A stretch of 60,711 bases of DNA, from positions 1 to 60,711 of the forward strand of contig JAZODG010000047.1 of assembly GCA_045596905.1 (NCBI GenBank). The letters run 5' to 3'. The stretch comes from RGIG1681 sp045596905 (lineage in GTDB: Bacteria > Bacillota > Clostridia > Christensenellales > UBA1242). The notes under the pieces are model-generated. The model saw nothing but the letters and a program-made list of their open reading frames with translations. It did no database searches and was not told the origin of the DNA. The position numbers were made by a program, and so were the translations under genes. Position 1 is the first letter of the stretch, and every line of letters starts with the position of its first letter. Of this stretch, positions 42,407 to 51,196 are shown piece after piece.

Positions 42407-42431
42407 TTTTTAATTTAAAGGGGAAATTTTT

Positions 42432-43079
42432 ATGTCATTATCAGAAGATATCAAAACACTTCGTGAGCAAACCGGTGCAGGTATGCTTGATTGTAAAAAA
42501 GCTTTAGAGCAAAATGGTGGAAATATGGACAAGGCTGCAGATTGGCTTCGTGAACAAGGCATCGCAAAAGCTGCTAAAAAAGCATCTAGAATCGCTGCTG
42601 AAGGTTCTGTTTTCCTTTACAACCACATGAACGGTAAAATCGGCGTTATGCTTGAACTTAACTGCGAATCTGACTTCGTAGCTAAGAATGAAGATTTCCA
42701 AGAACTTGGACATGACATTTGTTTGCACATTGCTGCAAATGCTCCAAAATATGTTAGAAGAGAAGAAGTTGACGGAACTGAACTTGAAAAAGAAAGAGAA
42801 ATCTTGAGAGCTCAAGTTATCAACGAAGGCAAGCCAGAAGCTATGGCTGACAAAATCGTTGATGGTAAAATCAACAAGTTCTACAAAGACATTTGTTTGG
42901 AAGAACAAGAATTCGTTAAGAACCCAGACATTACAGTTGGTCAACTTGTTAGCAACGCAGTTTTGAAGATTGGTGAAAAAATCACAATCAGAAGATTTGC
43001 TAGATTTGTTATGGGTGAAGGTCTTGAAAAGAAAAATGAAAACTTCGCTGAAGAAATTGATAAGCAAATGAAAGCTTAA
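42432..43079 (+). CDS. tsf: Elongation factor Ts
   Basis: Nucleotide exchange factor for EF-Tu. The 215 residues include LREQTGAGMLDCKKALEQ and a central segment with ELNCESDFVAKNEDF. The coiled-coil region is short, as in other small Firmicute EF-Ts. It is second in rpsB-tsf. pyrH, normally next, is absent; a terminator follows and frr appears about 1 kb later. Confidence 0.97.
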   Translation: MSLSEDIKTLREQTGAGMLDCKKALEQNGGNMDKAADWLREQGIAKAAKKASRIAAEGSVFLYNHMNGKIGVMLELNCESDFVAKNEDFQELGHDICLHIAANAPKYVRREEVDGTELEKEREILRAQVINEGKPEAMADKIVDGKINKFYKDICLEEQEFVKNPDITVGQLVSNAVLKIGEKITIRRFARFVMGEGLEKKNENFAEEIDKQMKA

Positions 43080-43090
43080 TCGACAAAATA

Positions 43091-43120
43091 AAAACACCGA
43101 ATAATCGGTGTTTTTTTTGT
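43091..43120. terminator. Terminator after tsf, able to work both ways
   Basis: AAAACACCGA (43091-43100), ATAA loop, TCGGTGTTTT (43105-43114), then a T-run. The convergent gene ends 9 bases beyond the T-run. Confidence 0.88.
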
Positions 43121-43128
43121 GTGTATTT

Positions 43129-43866
43129 TTAAGAATAAGAACGTGGATTTCTTTCTCTTTCAAGTTTTTCATAAACGGCGTTCTTTAAAACTCCAAACTT
43201 TGTGCCTTTTTCATCATCATAGTCATCTAAGACTTTTAAAATTTCATGAACCTTGCTTTCAGACATGTGTTTAAAACCAAAGCAGAATTTTACAAGGTCA
43301 TTTATAGGTGAGTCTCCTAGCTGTTTTAACATTAAGAAAAGATGATTTTTAAGTCTTGAAATATTATGTCTAGAATTTTGCTTATTATTATAAAAATAAG
43401 GGTTTTCTAAAAATACAGAAGGTGCTGTTGATGTTGCATCAACATAAACTCCAACAATAAACTCTCTTGGCAAAATATTTGCAGTATTACTGTTAATTAA
43501 GTAGTCTATTAAAAGCTGTTTTCTATATTGATTTCCTGCGTCGCCACGGGCGTTTATTTTTGAACCGAAAACCATTTCTTCAAGTTCATGTGGAATGCTG
43601 ATTACAAGTTTGTGATTTCCACGGTTTGTTGGTCTTTCAATTTCGTTTGCGATATTGTTTGTTCTTGGATATGGACTCATTGTTCCAAGAAATGAGTTTG
43701 CACCACGCACAAGTCTTAAGCCGTTTTCAAGATAGCTGACGCTTGAATTTATTCTTTGGTTTCCACCAGCATAATAGGCGTGTTGGAAAATGGAACTATT
43801 AGATTGATTAACGCCATAATAGTCTAAGATTCGTTTCATATCAGGATTTGTGATTGCATCTCTCAT
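43129..43866 (-). CDS. Hypothetical protein
   Basis: Encodes 245 residues, basic and Asn/Arg-rich, with no signal peptide or membrane helix. Noticeable segments are HKLVISIPHELEEMVF, FIVGVYVDATSTAPSVF and a helical C-terminal part ending RERNPRSYS. No family was recognised. ATG 43866 follows a GGGGGG ribosome site; an in-frame ATG five codons earlier overlaps that site. It has its own promoter and sits convergent to tsf, where pyrH would be expected in other Firmicutes. Confidence 0.7.
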   Translation of the reverse strand: MRDAITNPDMKRILDYYGVNQSNSSIFQHAYYAGGNQRINSSVSYLENGLRLVRGANSFLGTMSPYPRTNNIANEIERPTNRGNHKLVISIPHELEEMVFGSKINARGDAGNQYRKQLLIDYLINSNTANILPREFIVGVYVDATSTAPSVFLENPYFYNNKQNSRHNISRLKNHLFLMLKQLGDSPINDLVKFCFGFKHMSESKVHEILKVLDDYDDEKGTKFGVLKNAVYEKLERERNPRSYS

Positions 43867-43889
43867 AATTTGACCCCCCATATATATTC

Positions 43890-43918
43890 ATTATACCAAA
43901 AATTCCGACTGTTTTCAA
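43890..43918 (-). promoter_or_regulatory. Promoter of the 245-residue hypothetical gene
   Basis: On the minus strand, TTGAAA (43913-43918) and TATAAT (43890-43895) are 17 bases apart. Confidence 0.75.
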
Positions 43919-43970
43919 TAAATGATGATGTTTAAATTGCCATAAATTTTAGCTTTTACTGGAAAAATGA

Positions 43971-43999
43971 TTGATAAACATATAAAAATCTTGTATTAT
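43971..43999 (+). promoter_or_regulatory. Promoter of frr-uppS-cdsA-rseP
   Basis: TTGATA (43971-43976), 17-base spacer, TATTAT (43994-43999). Confidence 0.75.
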
Positions 44000-44024
44000 T
44001 ATTGTGTATAAAAAGGAGAATTTT

Positions 44025-44600
44025 ATGGGATACGAAAATGAAAATGTAGAAATGATATTTATCGAATACGAAGAAGAATTAGACAAGGCTTACAAACACT
44101 ATGAAGGTGAGCTTTCAACTGTTCGTGCAGGAAGAGCAAACCCACATATTTTAGATAAGATTTTGGTTGACTATTATGGCACACCAACACCTATTGCTCA
44201 CATGGCAAATATTTCAGTTCCAGAAGCAAGACAACTCATGATTTCACCATGGGATATTTCTAACGTGAAAAATATTTGCAAAGCAATCTTGGCTTCTGAC
44301 CTTGGTTTGACACCAACTGATGATGGAAAGGTTATTAGACTTAACTTCCCAATGCTTACAGAAGAAAGAAGAAGAGAACTTGTTAAACAAACAAGAAAAC
44401 TTGTTGAAGACACAAAGGTTGTTTGCAGAAATGCACGTCGTGATGCTATTGAAGAACTCAAAAAGCTTAAAAAAGACAGCTTAATCACTGAAGATGCTGA
44501 AGCTTCTTATGAAAAAGATGTTCAAAAGAAACTTGATGCAATCACAGAACAAATTGACAAAGCTATGGACGCAAAAGAAAAAGAAATCATGCAGGTTTAA
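44025..44600 (+). CDS. frr: Ribosome recycling factor
   Basis: Splits post-termination ribosomes together with EF-G. The 191 residues include STVRAGRANPHILDKILVDYYGTPTP and a long C-terminal helix. AAAGGAG precedes ATG 44025. It has its own promoter because pyrH, its usual upstream partner, is missing. A small ORF follows after 1 base. Confidence 0.97.
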   Translation: MGYENENVEMIFIEYEEELDKAYKHYEGELSTVRAGRANPHILDKILVDYYGTPTPIAHMANISVPEARQLMISPWDISNVKNICKAILASDLGLTPTDDGKVIRLNFPMLTEERRRELVKQTRKLVEDTKVVCRNARRDAIEELKKLKKDSLITEDAEASYEKDVQKKLDAITEQIDKAMDAKEKEIMQV

Positions 44601-44601
44601 T

Positions 44602-44802
44602 ATGGATTTTAATTCACTCATTGGCCTTGAAGAATCTGAAGCTAAACGTGTTTTGGCTGAAAATGGCTTTGATGATATTGAAACGACAATTAACTCCAAA
44701 CATAATGATAGCACCGATACACTGATTGTGTGTGCAGTGAAAGAGAATGATGGAAAAGTCATTCTCATTTGTGGTGAGTTTTATTTGGAGATAAAGGGGT
44801 AA
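44602..44802 (+). CDS. Small hypothetical protein between frr and uppS
   Basis: A 66-residue ORF that begins 1 base after frr and ends 2 bases before uppS, so it fills the gap exactly and is probably real. It starts MDFNSLIGLEESEAKRVLAENGF and ends VILICGEFYLEIKG. The pattern G-L-x-x-x-E-A-x-x-x-L-x-x-x-G followed by a CG strand recalls small inhibitor-like (I78-type) folds, but this is a weak resemblance. The ribosome site is poor (AGG at the frr end), so coupled translation is likely. Confidence 0.6.
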   Translation: MDFNSLIGLEESEAKRVLAENGFDDIETTINSKHNDSTDTLIVCAVKENDGKVILICGEFYLEIKG

Positions 44803-44804
44803 CT

Positions 44805-45524
44805 ATGTTTTTTAAGAAGAAAAAGAAAGATTTGATTGATATGGATAATATTCCTACCCATATTGCATTTATTTGTGACGGAAACAGAAGATGGGCAAGG
44901 GAAAGAGGACTTCCACAATTGCTTGGACACAAAGAAGGTGTTGAAGCTGTTAAAAGAACAGTGAAAAGGGGTGCAGAACTTGGCATTAAACACATGACAT
45001 TTTTCTGTTTCTCAACTGAAAACTTTGACAGAAGCAAAGAAGAAGTTGATTATTTATTTGATTTGTTCCGTGGCATTAAAGAGCTTAAGCCAAGACTTAT
45101 TGAACTTGGTTATAAACTCCACCACACTGGTGACAAGTCAATGCTTCCTGCAGACCTTATCGAAATTATGAATGAGCTTGAAAAAGATACAAACACTGGC
45201 GAAAAGGGTGTTGTTAATCTTGCAATCGCTTATGGTGGCAGAAACGATATTGTTAATGCAGCAAAGCGCATAGTTTCTGAAAAGGTTAAGGCTGAAGATA
45301 TCACTGAAGAAAGCTTTAAAGATTATTTAACAACAGGCGAAATGCCAGATGTTGACCTTTTGGTTAGAACTAGTGGCGAACAAAGAATCAGTGGCTTTAT
45401 GCTTTATAATATGGCATATGCTGAACTTTATTTTGTAAAACACCACTGGCCATCATTCAAAGCTGACGACGTTGATGCTTGTGTTGTTGAATATCAAAGA
45501 AGACATCGCAGATTTGGAAAATAG
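44805..45524 (+). CDS. uppS: Isoprenyl transferase (undecaprenyl diphosphate synthase)
   Basis: Makes the C55 lipid carrier for cell-wall synthesis. The 239 residues have the cis-prenyltransferase signatures HIAFICDGNRRWARERG (catalytic D25), FFCFSTENF, IAYGGRNDI and LVRTSGEQRISGFMLY. AAAGGGG precedes the ATG. It is followed by cdsA and rseP in the conserved order; dxr, often between the last two, is absent. Confidence 0.97.
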   Translation: MFFKKKKKDLIDMDNIPTHIAFICDGNRRWARERGLPQLLGHKEGVEAVKRTVKRGAELGIKHMTFFCFSTENFDRSKEEVDYLFDLFRGIKELKPRLIELGYKLHHTGDKSMLPADLIEIMNELEKDTNTGEKGVVNLAIAYGGRNDIVNAAKRIVSEKVKAEDITEESFKDYLTTGEMPDVDLLVRTSGEQRISGFMLYNMAYAELYFVKHHWPSFKADDVDACVVEYQRRHRRFGK

Positions 45525-45533
45525 GAGAAACAT

Positions 45534-46442
45534 ATGAAAAAGAGATTAATAAGCAGTTGCTTTATTGTGTTTTTTACACTTGCATTTGTGCTTTTAAAAC
45601 AAGTTCATTGTTTGTTTTTTGATGCGTTTGCACTCATAATTTCTTATTTCTCACTTAGAGAAATCATTAAAGCTCAAGGCGAAAAAAAATTAGAAAACAG
45701 AACACAAATTGCATTATACTGTGTTCCAGCTTTACAATTTTTGATTTATCATTTCTCAACCACATTCGTTTGGGCAATGACACTTCATTTATTTTTGGCT
45801 GTTGTGCTATTGGTTTATCTTCTTACTGCAGACATGGCTATGTATGCAAAAGACAGAAAATTTGGCACAACCGAACAAAATGTTGCTGTTTTGAATGAAA
45901 ACTTATTCGCAAGAACAAAAAGGGGTATGATGATTTTTGCATATCCATTGCTTCCTATCTCATTTTTGTTTGCTCTTAACCATTTGCCATATGAAGTTGG
46001 CTATATGGGTATTATTTTGACACTTGCAATCGCCATGCTCACAGATACTGGTGCATATCTTATTGGTTGTGCTTTCGGGAAAAGAAAACTTATTCCTGAA
46101 GTTTCTCCAAAAAAGACAATCGAAGGCTGTATTGGTGGATTTGTTGGTGGCATGATTGCTATTGTCGCTTGTTATTGTGTGTTCAAATATTCAGGTTGGT
46201 TTGACGTTATCAATACCGTTGACACAGGTGTTGTTATTTGCGCATTTATTTTGCTTGGATTATTTGGCTCTTATGTGAATCAACTTGGAGACTTGATTGC
46301 TTCAGCATATAAAAGAAAAGTTGGTATAAAAGACTATTCAAACATTTTCCCTGGCCATGGTGGTTTTATGGATAGGGTTGATGGACAAATGTTTGTTGCA
46401 ATCACTGTTTATATCATGTTGGTTTTGTTGTTTATTGTATAA
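45534..46442 (+). CDS. cdsA: Phosphatidate cytidylyltransferase
   Basis: Makes CDP-diacylglycerol for phospholipid synthesis. The 302-residue membrane protein has about eight helices. It has the cytoplasmic signature SPKKTIEGCIGGF and the C-terminal family signature QLGDLIASAYKRKVGIKDYS, continuing to PGHGGFMDRVD. It has an AGGAG site and follows uppS by 9 bases. Confidence 0.95.
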   Translation: MKKRLISSCFIVFFTLAFVLLKQVHCLFFDAFALIISYFSLREIIKAQGEKKLENRTQIALYCVPALQFLIYHFSTTFVWAMTLHLFLAVVLLVYLLTADMAMYAKDRKFGTTEQNVAVLNENLFARTKRGMMIFAYPLLPISFLFALNHLPYEVGYMGIILTLAIAMLTDTGAYLIGCAFGKRKLIPEVSPKKTIEGCIGGFVGGMIAIVACYCVFKYSGWFDVINTVDTGVVICAFILLGLFGSYVNQLGDLIASAYKRKVGIKDYSNIFPGHGGFMDRVDGQMFVAITVYIMLVLLFIV

Positions 46443-46480
46443 ATTGTTATTTTTAACATAAAATTTATTAAGGAGAAAAT

Positions 46481-47767
46481 ATGACCGTTTTGTATATTTT
46501 ACTTGCATTGGCTGTTCTTCTTGTGATGATAACTGTTCATGAACTTGGACACTATGTTGCTGGTAAAATTTTTGGATTCAAAATAAATGAATTTTCAATC
46601 GGTTTCGGTCCAGCACTTTACAAACGCACAAGAAAAGACGGCGAAATCTTTGCAGTTAGGGCATTCCCACTTGGTGGATATTGTGCATTTGAAGGTGAAG
46701 ATGAAGCTGGAAACGACAAGCCAGGGGCATTCAATACAATGCCAGCTTGGAAAAGACTTATTGTTCTTTTGTCGGGTGTAACATTTAACTTTTTGTTTGG
46801 TATTTTGACTGGTGCGATTTATCTTTTTGTTAATGGTTATGCAACTCCACATATAACAATGACAATGAACTCTGCACAAACCACAGGTTCGGGTCTTCAA
46901 GCAAATGATATTGTTATGAAAGTTGATGGAAAGACCATTGAAAATTACAGAACTTTTGACTCACTTATAAAAAACTATAAAGAAGGCGACACTTTTGTTT
47001 TGACCGTTAACAGAAATGGTGAAATTATTGATGTTGTTTCTTCAAAACAAAAATATCCAGCACACTATTCAGTTTTGAATATTGAAGCATTTGACGGAAA
47101 GGTTTTTGACGCAAATGGTGCTGTTGATATCTATCAATTTTCAGACGCTATTGCACACTTGTCTGTATCATCAGAAACAGGTGAGGCCGTTGGAACAGGT
47201 GTTGCACTTGAAACATATTTTGCAGGGCTTTATAAGGACGTAAACAAAACCACACCATACACTTCAGATGACATTAAGGCATTGATAAAAGACGGAAGTC
47301 TTTGCTATGTTAATGAAGGTGTTGGAGTTGGCATTACATACAACTATAAATTTGAAAAGTACACAGTGTTTGAAGCGATAGGAAAGGCTTGGCCATTCTG
47401 CTTCTATTTGTGTGGAACAATACTTTCTGCACTTGGTGGGCTGTTTACTGGTGCAACAAGCGTAAATGATATGGGTGGAACAATCACAGCTGTTTCGCAA
47501 ATTGCAGAAATTAGCCAAATGGGAATTGGATATTTCTTATTATTGTTGCCATTGCTTGCAATGAACCTTGCATTATTTAATATTTTGCCAATACCATCTC
47601 TTGACGGTGCTAGGTCAGTGTTTGTTGTTATTGAAATGATTTTCAGAAAACCTGTGCCAAGAAAGATTGAAGGTTGGATTCACACGATTGGACTATTTTT
47701 GCTGCTGGGGCTTGTAATCTTTTTTGATATAAACCATTTCGTCGTCTCAGCACGACTGCTTATTTAG
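46481..47767 (+). CDS. rseP: Site-2 metalloprotease RseP/RasP
   Basis: Intramembrane zinc protease that cuts anti-sigma factors and signal-peptide remnants. The 428 residues have the first-helix motif VHELGH (H20, E21, H24), a PDZ domain around residues 130-180 (GLQANDIVMKVDGK), a roughly 100-residue extracytoplasmic insertion after it, and the third metal ligand in NILPIPSLDGAR. Its stop is 4 bases before the PolC-like exonuclease gene. Confidence 0.95.
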   Translation: MTVLYILLALAVLLVMITVHELGHYVAGKIFGFKINEFSIGFGPALYKRTRKDGEIFAVRAFPLGGYCAFEGEDEAGNDKPGAFNTMPAWKRLIVLLSGVTFNFLFGILTGAIYLFVNGYATPHITMTMNSAQTTGSGLQANDIVMKVDGKTIENYRTFDSLIKNYKEGDTFVLTVNRNGEIIDVVSSKQKYPAHYSVLNIEAFDGKVFDANGAVDIYQFSDAIAHLSVSSETGEAVGTGVALETYFAGLYKDVNKTTPYTSDDIKALIKDGSLCYVNEGVGVGITYNYKFEKYTVFEAIGKAWPFCFYLCGTILSALGGLFTGATSVNDMGGTITAVSQIAEISQMGIGYFLLLLPLLAMNLALFNILPIPSLDGARSVFVVIEMIFRKPVPRKIEGWIHTIGLFLLLGLVIFFDINHFVVSARLLI

Positions 47768-47771
47768 AACT

Positions 47772-49439
47772 ATGGAAAAATTTATTGAACAATTAAATAC
47801 ATTTTCAGAAAATAAATATGATTTAATGCTTAAGTCTGCAATCCTAAAAAGGAGTGCAGATTTTTGCGTGATTGAGATTTTTTATAAAGACGGAATCATG
47901 CTGTCAGTTGCTGAAAAAACAAGACTTGAAGAATTTGCTTTATCAATTTTACCAAAAGATTTTAAGTATAAAATTGACTTTGTTAAACACTATATAAGCG
48001 AAGAAAAAATCGCAACTGACGTGCAGGTATATCTTAATAAAAACTATCCATCAATCACTTATAAAATAGAAGACGTTTCTTTGATAGATGAAACATTTAA
48101 TATTGCAATCAAGATTGACGACTTGTCGTTTGGTCACGCTAAGCAAAAAAAGATTGACCAAAAGATAAATAAGCACTTAAAGGCACAATATAACAATTTT
48201 GAATTTTCTTGCGTTATTGTTAGTTCAGAGCTCATTGTTGAAGATGAAAAAGAACTTGAAAAGAGCAATTATGTTGAAGAAGAAGTTGATCTTTATGCAA
48301 AAAGAAAAATTGAGTTTTCAGATGTTGTTGAAATTGTTGGCGAAAAATTTGAAAACACAAAAGCAGACTATATCAAAGATAAAAAGATTGTTGAAGAAGG
48401 CGATATTGTTGTTTGTGGAACCATTCAAAATATAAAAGAAATAGTTATTAAAAGAAAACCAAAAAAAGAAGCTGAAGAATCTGCTGAAACAGAGACAGAA
48501 GAGTCTCAAATTGAAGAAGAACAAACTGCAGAAGAAGATAAAACTTCAAAATATCAACGAAAAATGTATAAGTTCGTTTTGGCAGACTTTACTGGCGAAA
48601 TTAATTGTGTGTTCTTTTCAAACAAGTCAAATCAAGCAGCTGTTGAAAAACTTGAAAAGGGTTCAGTTGTTGTTGTTCGTGGAAAACTTGAAGATGACAA
48701 ATTTTCAGGTGGTGTGAGCATGAGGGTTAAGGATATTGCATATTGTTCGCTTCCTGAAAAGTTTGAAGAGTATATTGAGTATAGAAAAGAAAAACCATTC
48801 TATGAATTTATTGAGCCTGAAAAGATTGTGACATATTCACAAGACACTCTTATGAACTTTGATGAACAAAAGCACATTCCAGAATACTTAAAAAATAAGA
48901 CTTATGTGTGCTATGACCTTGAAACAACAGGTCTTTCATATTCACAAGGCGACAAAATGATTGAGCTAGGCGCTGTGAAAATTGAAAATGGAAAGATTAC
49001 AGAAAAATTTTCAAGTCTAATTGACCCTGAAAGACATATACCTGAAGATTCATCAAAGATATCGGGACTTTTTGATGATGATGTTAAAGGCGCACCAACA
49101 GCCGATAAGGTTTTGCAAGACTTTTATAAGTGGTCACGTGGGGCAATACTTACAGGTTACAATATTATAGGTTTTGATAATATATTTTTGATTGGTCAGG
49201 GCAAAGATGCTAGATGGAATTTTGATAATGAAGTTGACGATGTTTTTAGATGGTCAAGCAAGTATATTAAAGGCGTGAAGAATTATAAACTTAAGACTAT
49301 TGCTGACAAACTTGGAGTTCCACTTGATAGCGCTCATAGAGCATTTTATGATGCCTTAGCAACTGCAGAAGTTTTTATTAAAATCAATGAATTATTTGAA
49401 AATGATATAAATGCAGAGCAAAACGAACACAAAATATAA
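47772..49439 (+). CDS. PolC-derived protein: N-terminal region, OB fold and DEDDh exonuclease, no polymerase
   Basis: A 555-residue protein at the place where full polC (about 1430 residues) lies in Firmicutes, between rseP and rimP-nusA. Residues 1-190 resemble the PolC N-terminal domain. About 200-330 is the OB fold, interrupted by an acidic insertion (230-260). From 377 there is a complete proofreading exonuclease with D382 and E384 in YDLETTGL, D469 in YNIIGFD, H522 and D527 in AHRAFYDALATAE. The PHP motifs (HLHS) between OB and exonuclease are missing, as is everything after the exonuclease. Only 145 bases separate it from rimP, without polymerase remnants. It may be a split PolC or a stand-alone proofreading subunit. 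Confidence 0.88.
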   Translation: MEKFIEQLNTFSENKYDLMLKSAILKRSADFCVIEIFYKDGIMLSVAEKTRLEEFALSILPKDFKYKIDFVKHYISEEKIATDVQVYLNKNYPSITYKIEDVSLIDETFNIAIKIDDLSFGHAKQKKIDQKINKHLKAQYNNFEFSCVIVSSELIVEDEKELEKSNYVEEEVDLYAKRKIEFSDVVEIVGEKFENTKADYIKDKKIVEEGDIVVCGTIQNIKEIVIKRKPKKEAEESAETETEESQIEEEQTAEEDKTSKYQRKMYKFVLADFTGEINCVFFSNKSNQAAVEKLEKGSVVVVRGKLEDDKFSGGVSMRVKDIAYCSLPEKFEEYIEYRKEKPFYEFIEPEKIVTYSQDTLMNFDEQKHIPEYLKNKTYVCYDLETTGLSYSQGDKMIELGAVKIENGKITEKFSSLIDPERHIPEDSSKISGLFDDDVKGAPTADKVLQDFYKWSRGAILTGYNIIGFDNIFLIGQGKDARWNFDNEVDDVFRWSSKYIKGVKNYKLKTIADKLGVPLDSAHRAFYDALATAEVFIKINELFENDINAEQNEHKI

Positions 49440-49479
49440 GATTTTTGACAAGAAACGGCTAAAAAATTGCTGTGAGTAC

Positions 49480-49508
49480 TTGCAAAATCAAGATTTATGG
49501 GGTATAAT
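49480..49508 (+). promoter_or_regulatory. Promoter of rimP-nusA-infB operon
   Basis: TTGCAA (49480-49485), 17-base spacer, TATAAT (49503-49508). Confidence 0.75.
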
Positions 49509-49533
49509 ACAAGTATAGAATAGCTTGACTTTG

Positions 49534-49553
49534 GGAGTGGCGAATGCCACTCC
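49534..49553 (+). promoter_or_regulatory. Leader hairpin of rimP-nusA
   Basis: GGAGTGGC, GAAT loop, GCCACTCC: a perfect, GC-rich stem unusual for this AT-rich DNA. It is followed by TAAAATTTTG rather than a T-run, so it is more likely a regulatory or stabilising hairpin than a terminator. Confidence 0.55.
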
Positions 49554-49584
49554 TAAAATTTTGTAAAAAAATAAGGAGAAAGCA

Positions 49585-50046
49585 ATGTCTAAAATTTCAG
49601 AAAAGATTGAAGAATTTTTAACACCAATCGTAAATGGTCTTGGATATGAAATCGTTGAAGTTGAGTTTGCTAAAAAATATAACGGCGACAACTTAACAGT
49701 GTTTATTGATAAGCCTGGTGGTGGAATTGACATCAATGACTGCGAAACCGTGCATAACGCAATTGATGAACCACTTGATGAACTCAATCCAACCAATGAC
49801 AAACCATATACACTCAATGTTTCAAGCCCTGGAATTGATAGACCAATTGTTTCTGACAAAGACTTTGCAAGAAATTTGGGCGTTGAATTAGAAGTTAAGT
49901 TATTTGAGTCAATACAAAAAAAGAAATTATTTGTTGGAACTTTAGTTGAGTTTAATGCCGAAACAATCGTTCTTGAAGATAACGGCAAAACTATTGAACT
50001 TGAAAGAAAGAAAATTGCTAAAGCAACAAAATATATAAACTTTTAG
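49585..50046 (+). CDS. rimP: Ribosome maturation factor RimP
   Basis: Needed for 30S assembly. The 153 residues include VNGLGYEIVEVEF, FIDKPGGGIDINDCETV and NVSSPGIDRPI, the standard RimP signatures, and an Sm-like C-terminal domain. AAGGAG precedes the ATG. It is first gene of the rimP-nusA-ylxR-ylxQ-infB-rbfA operon. Confidence 0.96.
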   Translation: MSKISEKIEEFLTPIVNGLGYEIVEVEFAKKYNGDNLTVFIDKPGGGIDINDCETVHNAIDEPLDELNPTNDKPYTLNVSSPGIDRPIVSDKDFARNLGVELEVKLFESIQKKKLFVGTLVEFNAETIVLEDNGKTIELERKKIAKATKYINF

Positions 50047-50055
50047 GAGAAAATT

Positions 50056-51183
50056 ATGACAAACAAAGGTTTTTTTGAGGCACTTGATGCTCTCGAACAA
50101 GAAAAAAATATTAGCAAGGAATATTTTTTAGATGCTCTTCAAACAGCACTCACAACAGCATACAAAAGAAACTTTAACGAAGTAAGACCAGTTGAAGTTG
50201 CTATTGACCCAGCAAAATATTCAATTGATATTTATGCTTATCAAACAGTTGTTAGTGAAGTTGAAAATCCAGATGCTGAAATTTCACTTGTTGATGCAAA
50301 GCAAATTAAAAAATCAATTAAACTTGGTGATAAAGTTAAATATAAATTTTCACCAAAAGATTTTGGAAGAATTGCTGCATCTACTGCAAAACAAGTTATC
50401 ACACAAAAGCTTCGTGAAAAAGAAAAAGATTCAGCTTATGGTGAGTTCAGCAGCAAAGTTGACACTCTTATGACAGGTATTGTTAGCCGTGTTGATGCTG
50501 GAAATGTTTATATTGAATTTCCTGGCTCAAACACTGAAGGTGTTATGTCTGAATATGACCAAATTTCTACTGAAAAATATCACAATGGTGACAGAATCAA
50601 GGTTTATGTTAAAAAGCTTCGTGAAACAAACTATGGCGTTCAAGCAATCTGCTCAAGATCAAATGCTGATTTTGTTAAGAAACTTTTTGAACTTGAAGTT
50701 CCTGAAATCCAAGACGGCGTTGTTGAAATTGTGAACGTTGTTCGTGAAGTTGGTTACAGAACAAAAATTGCTATTAACTCAAAAGACCCTAACGTTGATG
50801 CTCTTGGTGCTTGTGTTGGTGCAAAGGGTGTTCGTGTAAACTCAATTGTTTTCCAACTTGGTGGTGAAAAGATCGATATTATCGTTTGGTCTGATGACCC
50901 ATTTGAATATATCGCCAGAGCACTTTCTCCAGCAAAAGTTATTTCAGTTGAAATTGATGAAATCACAAAGTCTGCAAGAGTTATTGTTCCAGATGACAAA
51001 CTTTCACTTGCAATCGGAAAGGGTGGTCAAAACGTTCGTTTGGCTGCAAGACTTACAAACTGGAAGATTGATGTTAAGAGCGAAAGCAAAGCTAGAGAAG
51101 AATCTACTTTTGATGCTAGTCACACAGACGTTGATGACATTGGTGGAATCTTCAGTGGAACAGAAGATATTAGCCTTGACTAA
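50056..51183 (+). CDS. nusA: Transcription termination/antitermination factor NusA
   Basis: Binds RNA polymerase and nascent RNA at pauses and terminators. The 375 residues have the N-terminal polymerase-binding domain, an S1 domain (residues ~130-200, MTGIVSRVDAGNVYIEF), and two KH domains with GACVGAKGVRVNSIV and LAIGKGGQNVRLAARL. The acidic repeats of proteobacterial NusA are absent, as in other Firmicutes. Confidence 0.97.
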   Translation: MTNKGFFEALDALEQEKNISKEYFLDALQTALTTAYKRNFNEVRPVEVAIDPAKYSIDIYAYQTVVSEVENPDAEISLVDAKQIKKSIKLGDKVKYKFSPKDFGRIAASTAKQVITQKLREKEKDSAYGEFSSKVDTLMTGIVSRVDAGNVYIEFPGSNTEGVMSEYDQISTEKYHNGDRIKVYVKKLRETNYGVQAICSRSNADFVKKLFELEVPEIQDGVVEIVNVVREVGYRTKIAINSKDPNVDALGACVGAKGVRVNSIVFQLGGEKIDIIVWSDDPFEYIARALSPAKVISVEIDEITKSARVIVPDDKLSLAIGKGGQNVRLAARLTNWKIDVKSESKAREESTFDASHTDVDDIGGIFSGTEDISLD

Positions 51184-51196
51184 TTAGGGGGTTAAA

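Noticed and set aside
42504..43172. Minus-strand 222-residue ORF opposite tsf
   Set aside because: Phe/Cys-rich shadow of tsf that also crosses the terminator after tsf.
49440..49584. Remains of the PolC polymerase part as a pseudogene
   Set aside because: No frame of this gap gives PolC-like residues; it holds a promoter, a hairpin and the rimP ribosome site.
49488..49988. Minus-strand 166-residue ORF opposite rimP
   Set aside because: It is a shadow of the rimP reading frame; composition is that of reverse-complement coding, with no ribosome site.
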